From Coemansia sp. RSA 1804 (taxonomy: Eukaryota; Kickxellomycota; Kickxellomycetes; Kickxellales; Kickxellaceae), in assembly GCA_027578815.1 (NCBI GenBank), contig JANBTH010000696.1, positions 1 through 12,553 on the forward strand: 12,553 nt of DNA, given 5' to 3'. Position 1 is the stretch's first letter. Each line of letters begins with the position of its first letter. Both the position numbers and the translations under genes were made by a program. The notes below the pieces were generated by a model. That model worked only from the letters and a program-made list of their open reading frames with translations, did not search any database and was not told where the DNA came from. This document shows positions 7,272 to 12,553 of the stretch, one piece after another.

Positions 7272-10030
7272 CTAAGAATAAAGATCGGCATCGTCATCGT
7301 CGTCGAACTGGCTATTTGCTGCGCCCGCATTGCCACCTGCGCCGGGCGCTGCTGCACCGCCTTGAGCTGCTTGGTCGGTACCGCTCTCTGCAATGCCGCC
7401 CTTGGGGAACTTGAACGCGCCAAAGCCACGCGACTGCTGCATGTTCTGGGCAAACATCTCATAGCGACGGATGTCGTTGTCCGACACAGAGCGGCGTGCA
7501 TAGCGCATGGCCTCTTCAAAGTGAGCAACGGTGATTTCGGGAACCAGATCAACCTCGTCTTCGTCGTCCTGCATCGCTGTGTCGTCGCCTCCAGCCTCAT
7601 CGCGCTCACGCATACGGCGGATGTCTGCCTCGATGTTCTCGCGGATTGCAAGCTTGCACGCACGCTGACAGATCTCGGTCAGATCGGCACCAGAGAACCC
7701 GTGAGTCTTTTCCGAAATGAACTTCAGATCAACATTGGGCGAAACAGGCGACTTGCGCAGCGTGGCATGGAGAATGGACAGACGCGACTCGGAGTCGGGA
7801 AGTGGAATGTAGATAAGCTGGTCAAGACGTCCAGGGCGTAGAAGCGCTCCGTCAATCTGGTCAGGCCGATTAGTGGCTCCAATAACAAACACATTCTTTT
7901 TGGCATTCATGCCGTCCATCTCAGTAAGAATCTGGTTAAGAACACGATCGCCGGCGCCTCCAGCATCTCCAGCAGAGTTTCCACGCGCCTTGGCAACCGA
8001 ATCAAGCTCATCAAAGAACATGACGCACGGCGCTGCTGCACGAGCCTTATCAAAGACATCGCGCACATTAGCCTCGGACTCACCAAACCACATCGTCAAA
8101 AGCTCAGGGCCCTTGATGGAGATGAAGTTGGCCTGGCACTCGTTGGCGATAGCCTTGGCAAGAAGAGTCTTACCACAGCCAGGTGGGCCATAGAAGAGAA
8201 CCCCCTTTGATGGCGACATGCCAAACTTGAGGAATTTGTCGGGGTGCTCAACAGGATACTGCACCGTTTCCTGGAGCTCACGCTTGACATTCTCAAGCCC
8301 ACCGATGTCGCTCCACTTGGTTGTAGGAACCTCAACAACAGTCTCACGCAGTGCCGAGGGGTTGGACACGCCAAGCGAGTACCTAAAGTCGTCCATCGTG
8401 ACTGCAAGCGAGTCAAGCACCTTGGCGTCAATCTCATCCTCCTCTAGATCAATAAGATCCATCTTGCCACGGATCTGCTGCATTGCAGCCTCAGAGCACA
8501 AGGCTGCAACATCAGCACCCACATAACCGTGGGTATCAGACGCTATCTTCTCCAGATCGACATCATCCGCAAGACGCATGTTCTTTGTGTGAATGCGCAG
8601 TATCTCCAGACGCCCAATAGGGTCAGGGATTCCAATATCAATCTCGCGATCAAACCGCCCAAAGCGACGAAGAGCCGGATCGATAGAGTTTGGCCGATTA
8701 GTCGCTGCCATCACAACAACGTTAGAGCGGGCCTTGATGCCATCCATAAGGGTAAGCAGCTGAGACACAACACGCCGTTCGACCTCGCCGTTTGTCTTTT
8801 CACGCTTTGGCGCAATAGAGTCAATTTCATCAATGAAGATGATTGCTGGGCTGTTCTTCTCAGCCTCCTCAAAGGCCTTGCGCAAGTTAGACTCTGATTC
8901 GCCGGCCATCTTGGACATGATCTCGGGACCATTGATCAGGAAGAAAAATGCTCCTGTCTCGTTGGCAACCGCACGCGCAATCAGAGTCTTACCGGTACCC
9001 GGAGGACCAAACATAAGGATTCCGCGAGGTGGCTTGATGCCAATCGATTTGAATAGCTGAGGATAGCGCAGAGGAAGCTCAATAAGCTCGCGAATCTGGG
9101 CCATCTGCTTACGGCAGCCGCCAATGTCATCGTAGCCTACGGCATTGAGCTCTTGTTCCTCGTCTTCGCGCTTAACAGGCTCGCCTTCGGTATGGATAAC
9201 AGTCTCGGATGAAACAATACAATACTCATCGGGGTCGGTTTCAACAATCTTAAATTCGACTGCACGCATGCCAGCGCGTACCACAAAAGTATCGCCCTTT
9301 CTGACGGGACGGAAGCTGTTGAGGAAGTAAGGCTTCAGATAGACCTCAAACAGATCGCCGGTTATGCCCTCAATTGTGTCATCAATAGGCAACACGTGGA
9401 TGCGCTTGCCGTTGCCAATGTTGGGCAGGGGGTGGATAGACACAATGTCTCCAAGACGGGTCCGGATGTTGTTGCGCGCAACGCGGTGGAGCTGTATCTT
9501 ATTGTTCTCACAATCCTCCGAAGGAAGTACAATAAGCACAGTGTCCTTGCGTTTTTTGCCTTTGACTAGAATGATGTCGCCACGGAAAAGATTAAGTTTG
9601 TCGAGCGTGTTTTGGGATATGACCGCCACAGAAGCATCATCGGTTGTTGCGTCATCGATGATGAGCTTGTTCGGAGCGGCTTTCTTGCGCAGAATAGCTG
9701 TTGCAAGATCGTGCTCCGAATCGGCTGGCTTCTCGTTAAGGTCGATGCTCTCATCGTTTCTAATAGATGGCAAGCAATAAAAATGAGTTCACACAACAGT
9801 TTAGTGCTGAAGAAAACGCAGAACAGAACAGCCAACACTCGCAAATAGAACCAATATTGAGCATCCAAATCATGAATTCAAAATTGCAGATTTGACTTTA
9901 TGGTTCACATCTTTCTTCAGGGTAAATAATGTTCAAACGCCAGTGGACGCTGGTTTTGGAGCTTTTCGACAAATCAACAGATGCAAATGATGTGAACTTA
10001 CTGAAGAACTGGCTTGTCTTCGCTGGACAT
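7272..10030 (-). CDS. CDC48: Cdc48/p97/VCP AAA+ ATPase (two exons)
   Basis: Hexameric ATPase that unfolds and extracts ubiquitinated proteins from membranes, chromatin and complexes, with Ufd1-Npl4 and other cofactors. Exons 10030-10002 and 9759-7272 encode 838 residues; yeast Cdc48 is 835. The N-domain (about 25-200) has ATAILRKK and LFRGDIILVKGKKRKDTVLIV. D1 has Walker A GPPGTGKT (261-268), Walker B IIFIDEID (316-323) and arginine fingers in RRFGRFDRE (374-382). D2 has GPPGCGKT (534-541), pore loop MWFGESE, Walker B VMFFDELDS (589-597) and RPGRLDQ (651-657). A Gly/Ala-rich tail ends DDDDDADLYS, with the penultimate Tyr that binds cofactors in p97. No key residue is missing. Exon 1 supplies MSSEDKPVL plus two bases; the junction codon is Gln. 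Exon 2 alone has no in-frame ATG until about residue 174. Codon use looks more C/G-ending than in RALGAPB, as expected for an abundant protein. Confidence 0.97.
9760..10001 (-). other. CDC48 intron (242 nt, phase 2)
   Basis: The donor is CTTCA|GTAAGT (GT at 10001-10000) and the acceptor is CTTGCCATCTATTAG (AG at 9761-9760). The phase-2 junction restores a Gln codon and leads straight into NDESIDLNEK. Confidence 0.9.
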
Positions 10031-10525
10031 GGTGACGAAAAAGGTAAGAAACTCGGACTTTCTACTTTGGAATAATAAAATAAAAATACTAAGCTAAAAG
10101 AAGAAAAAAACCTTGTTGCAATGTAAAAGAGAAAGCGAGTACTCAAACAGACGCTAGAGTTGCAAGAAAGCTTGAGAAGGACAGAGAAGAAAGGAGAGAA
10201 GCAAAAGGAATAGGGTAGAATGCTCTTTTTCAGCCAGATACCAGGCGTTGCGACGTGATTCTGGAGAAAGAGAAAGCCCGTCATTCCATGCTTTTGCTGC
10301 AAAGCCCGCAGTATTCTGCAAATGAAGTAAAGGCACGTAAGCCGGGAAACAAGAGCCTTTTTTCCCTTTGGTTTTGCCTGATTCAATGCGCATTGAGGGC
10401 TTTCAGGCCAAAGGGTGGCCGCGTCATCATTTTCAAAAAATACAGCGTCACGTTACTGCGCGATAATCCATCAGCCTTTAATTAATTAGAACCGGTTAAT
10501 CCCTCACGTGAGGATAACCAGGCCC
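10031..10525. promoter_or_regulatory. CDC48 upstream region and 3' flank of the HIT gene
   Basis: The CDC48 start has a good context (CACC before ATG). On the minus strand about 10161-10210 is a long pyrimidine tract (purine on plus), typical of fungal core promoters. I see no clear TATA box within 150 nt of the ATG. I looked for the proteasome-type GGTGGCAAA element known at yeast CDC48 and found only a partial GGTGGCC near 10415. The frame spanning 9898-10386 on minus is a by-product of the pyrimidine tract. Confidence 0.5.
10478..10513. promoter_or_regulatory. Cluster of three palindromes including a CACGTG E-box
   Basis: Within 36 bp there are TTAATTAA (10478-10485), AACCGGTT (10490-10497) and the 12-bp perfect palindrome CCTCACGTGAGG (10502-10513), centred on CACGTG, the core bound by bHLH factors. 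It lies 12 bp past the HIT stop codon and about 490 bp upstream of the CDC48 start. It could be a CDC48 upstream element or part of the HIT 3' end. Confidence 0.45.
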
Positions 10526-11047
10526 TCATTTCCGCGCCGAAGCGCTTTTCATGTCTACATCAGTTTTCTCGAGCCTTTCGATAAGATGCTTGCTCAAGAT
10601 GAACCCGCGGCCGCCGTCTTTTGGGAACATAAGCTCTGCATATCTGGGCTTAAACGGTAAGCCGAGACAGTGCATGTGAAGGTGATGGACGCTGTTGAAT
10701 GGCGGTACATGGAAGCCAAATCGCGTCTTCTCTTCCGAAAACCCCGCTTCTCGAAGCAGGCGCTGCCCGAGGGAGAGCATCTGAATGACCAGTTCCTGGT
10801 CGTCGGTCGTTAGCTCTTTGACAGTTCCATAATGCTTACGTGGGACAACAAGCAAATGCAGTGCTGCATCCGGCTTTCTGTCATGGAATGCAATAAAGTT
10901 CTCGTCCTCAAAGACTATATGCGCCAAGTCCGACGGGTTGCAAAAGGCACAGTATAGTGGCTTCTTTTGTCCTCTCATCAGCCAGTATCCAGATCCAAGT
11001 ACTGTGAGCGCTCCAGCAAAACCAAAGAGAGCACGCCCAGGAAGCAT
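10526..11047 (-). CDS. HINT3: HINT3-like histidine triad protein with N-terminal membrane segment
   Basis: HIT-superfamily proteins hydrolyse nucleotide phosphoramidates or related nucleotidyl substrates through an active-site histidine. The 173-residue protein has the Cys33-x2-Cys36 pair of the HINT3/aprataxin-like branch, HDRKPDAALHLLVVPRKH (residues 55-72, like KPAATHHYLVVPKKH of the family), GFHVPPFNSVHHLHMH with the triad His122, His124 and His126, and a C-terminal FILSKHLIERLE like the end of human HINT3. Residues about 6-24 are hydrophobic (ALFGFAGALTVLGSGYWLM) and followed by basic residues, which suggests a membrane anchor or signal; human HINT3 has no such segment that I recall. The ATG at 11045-11047 and TGA at 10526-10528 enclose one exon. 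Family membership is clear; the exact substrate and location are inferred. Confidence 0.9.
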   Translation of the reverse strand: MLPGRALFGFAGALTVLGSGYWLMRGQKKPLYCAFCNPSDLAHIVFEDENFIAFHDRKPDAALHLLVVPRKHYGTVKELTTDDQELVIQMLSLGQRLLREAGFSEEKTRFGFHVPPFNSVHHLHMHCLGLPFKPRYAELMFPKDGGRGFILSKHLIERLEKTDVDMKSASARK

Positions 11048-12076
11048 CCCAGGTGCCGACTTGCTATTGTTCTTGCAAGGGGATCAAAGTTTGCTTGTTA
11101 GCCTGCAAACGCACTGACAGCTGTGGTTGTTTGGCCGGCGTTACTAGGGAAAAAGTCAAACAATTGCGCTGATCTGTTCAATATTAGATATTCTGCAAAG
11201 ACGAAAAATACACCAGATACAATATGACGCTTCTTTGTCTGTATTTTTTCTCCAATGAAACATGTGTATGAATGAAACCCCCATGCCATTATGGTCATGC
11301 ATCAAACACATCATCAATCCTCTGTTTGTTCCCTGGACTTTGTCAAATACTCAAATGGAATCACAGGGTTGCTAATATGAGGCAGTCAGGCTCTTTTGCA
11401 TTACTCAAAATCTGAATTGACATAGTGACAATAATCTCGGCAGTGTATCCTTGTTTATTGCTATGACCATGTAGAGCAGTAGCGTTATTTAGCATAAACC
11501 AGGCGAGTTCCAGCAGTACCTCGACCAGCTAGTCTGTTTGGCTCATACCGCACACCTTCCTGACAAAGCCAACGCGTAGGGTTTTAAATGACATAATTTT
11601 GTGCTTGTGGATAACACTTTTTACTTTTATTTTTTTCCACAAAATCTGTAAAACACAATATAAAGGGAATTGCTTGTTTATTCTTTCGAACAAAGCTTCC
11701 CTAAATATAGTGTGTCTGTTTCCCAGCAGCCTCAGTATACTCAGCAAATAATAATGATAATAAAAGAGGGATTCCGTTCACAGCAACATTGCCAAATGTC
11801 GAGAAACAAGTACATTTATTGACAATTGTTCCAGTAGCCACGATTTTTATTGTACTTTTTTTTTGTTTGCAGCTTTTTTTCAATTTTTCGGAGGCGGATG
11901 GATGTTGCGCTCCTGCTACAAACACAATATCTTTGCTTGGAACAAGCAAAATCAATGAAAAGACATTATAGCTTTATATCCTATTTGATATGCAAGATAC
12001 ATGGGCCTATTTCGCTTTGGATTATTCTCACGTCGCAAGCAGGATTAAAACAAAAGGCAAAAGAAAGATGGCAGAA

Positions 12077-12084
12077 TATATAAA
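12077..12084 (+). promoter_or_regulatory. Possible TATA box of the right-edge gene
   Basis: TATATAAA matches the TATA consensus and lies about 190 nt upstream of the ATG at 12276. In an AT-rich spacer this can occur by chance. Confidence 0.35.
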
Positions 12085-12210
12085 TAATGGTAAAGTTCTG
12101 CTGCAATAGATAGCTTGAGAGCCCTTATTACTGCTGTTTCTCAAATCCCAAGTTGTAATATGCCACTGTAAAACATTAATATCCCCTTGTATTTCCCTAT
12201 TACTCCTCAG

Positions 12211-12225
12211 CTCTCTCTCTCTTTT
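12211..12225 (+). promoter_or_regulatory. CT-repeat tract upstream of the right-edge gene
   Basis: A CTCTCTCTCTCTTTT run ends about 50 nt before the ATG. Similar pyrimidine runs lie upstream of RALGAPB and CDC48. They are common near fungal transcription starts; an acceptor of a leader intron is another reading (the preceding TACTCCTCAG ends in AG). Confidence 0.35.
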
Positions 12226-12275
12226 ATGAAACAAGCGGATATCTATATTTTAATGCTCATTCTGATAGAACAAAA

Positions 12276-12553
12276 ATGAGAGGCGCACAAGCACACATTT
12301 CGTGGACCGATTCTATGGCCAGCTCGGCAACAATATCGGGTAGCCGTTCTTTGGTTATGCGTCAGCGCGGTGGCAGAAGACTGGTGCGTCAAGCACATAG
12401 GCTTTCAAACCAGTCATATGTAGAATCGGTACATCAGTTGATTCGCAATATAAATCCGTCGATGATATCAGAAGAGCCAGAAACGATAGTTGTGCCAACA
12501 GTATATCGCAATGCTCAGGACGGCCGTCCGAGGAATACAGATGCGTTACAAAA
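12276..12553 (+). CDS. Hypothetical protein, 5' part only
   Basis: I do not recognise this protein. From the ATG at 12276-12278 the frame is open to the window edge, giving 92 codons plus two bases. The start lies in an A-rich context (CAAAAATGAG). The translation begins MRGAQAHISWTDSM, contains a basic stretch (MRQRGGRRLVRQAHRLS, about residues 28-44), then a mixed segment (YVESVHQLIRNINPSMIS) and an acidic-to-polar part. No membrane span, signal peptide or catalytic motif is visible. Codon use is varied and includes many A/C-ending codons, unlike the AT-rich spacer before it, which supports real coding. A later in-frame ATG (12315) is an alternative start. Confidence 0.6.
   Translation, partial: MRGAQAHISWTDSMASSATISGSRSLVMRQRGGRRLVRQAHRLSNQSYVESVHQLIRNINPSMISEEPETIVVPTVYRNAQDGRPRNTDALQ

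Larger units (their letters stand above)
11048..12275. promoter_or_regulatory. 1.2-kb AT-rich divergent intergenic region
   Basis: This separates two genes read in opposite directions (the HIT gene leftwards, the 12276 gene rightwards), so it should carry both promoters. It is AT-rich with T- and A-runs. The four minus-strand frames over 60 codons (11098-11298, 11529-11747, 11701-11955, 12028-12234) and the two plus-strand ones have no recognisable domain or coding-like composition. I checked by eye for tRNA B-boxes and C/D snoRNA box pairs and found none that fit. Confidence 0.5.

Noticed and set aside
7362..9780. Many plus-strand frames of 60 to 159 codons opposite CDC48
   Set aside because: They are antisense shadows of the CDC48 coding sequence and encode nothing recognisable.
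9566..9868. Minus-strand frame with a hydrophobic N-terminus over the CDC48 intron and N-domain
   Set aside because: It reads the intron and then CDC48 out of frame; the spliced CDC48 model explains the sequence.
9898..10386. Minus-strand 162-codon frame covering CDC48 exon 1
   Set aside because: It is Phe/Ser/Leu-rich because it reads through the promoter pyrimidine tract, and it is in a different frame from CDC48 exon 1.
10408..10424. GGTGGCC resembling the proteasome-associated control element upstream of CDC48
   Set aside because: It matches only the first six or so bases of GGTGGCAAA and is too weak to call.
11280..11330. GATGATG motif on minus resembling a snoRNA C box
   Set aside because: No matching CTGA D box with a terminal stem was found at the usual distance.

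Overview
This is a nuclear eukaryotic window, most likely from a fungus. The genes are close together, introns are short (139 to 242 nt) with GT..AG ends, and spacers are AT-rich. A RalGAP beta subunit homologue is present; as far as I know this family is missing from budding and fission yeast, so I lean towards an early-diverging (non-Dikarya) fungal lineage. That placement is inference; no marker for a particular clade is visible.

Four genes run right to left on the minus strand. From the right they are: a HINT3-like histidine-triad protein with an N-terminal membrane segment (10526-11047); the AAA+ segregase CDC48/p97 in two exons, the first only 29 nt (7272-10030); a RalGAP beta homologue in four exons encoding about 1,735 residues (1330-6969); and an unrecognised basic protein, or the last exon of one (128-607). 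At the right edge a fifth gene starts on the plus strand and runs off the window (12276-12553). The 1.2 kb between it and the HINT3-like gene is an AT-rich divergent promoter region.

I see no operon, tRNA, rRNA, transposon or CRISPR array. The genes are not an obvious pathway cluster. CDC48 extracts ubiquitinated proteins, RalGAP beta scaffolds a GAP complex for a Ras-like GTPase, and the HIT protein is probably a nucleotide hydrolase. The splice models for CDC48 and RALGAPB were built by hand: every junction keeps reading phase and the joined proteins read through without a stop. I found no clearly new biological system. The most useful observations are the exon structures, the modified non-catalytic Rap-GAP domain with its basic insert, a candidate 9-nt exon between CDC48 and RALGAPB, and a cluster of palindromes upstream of CDC48.
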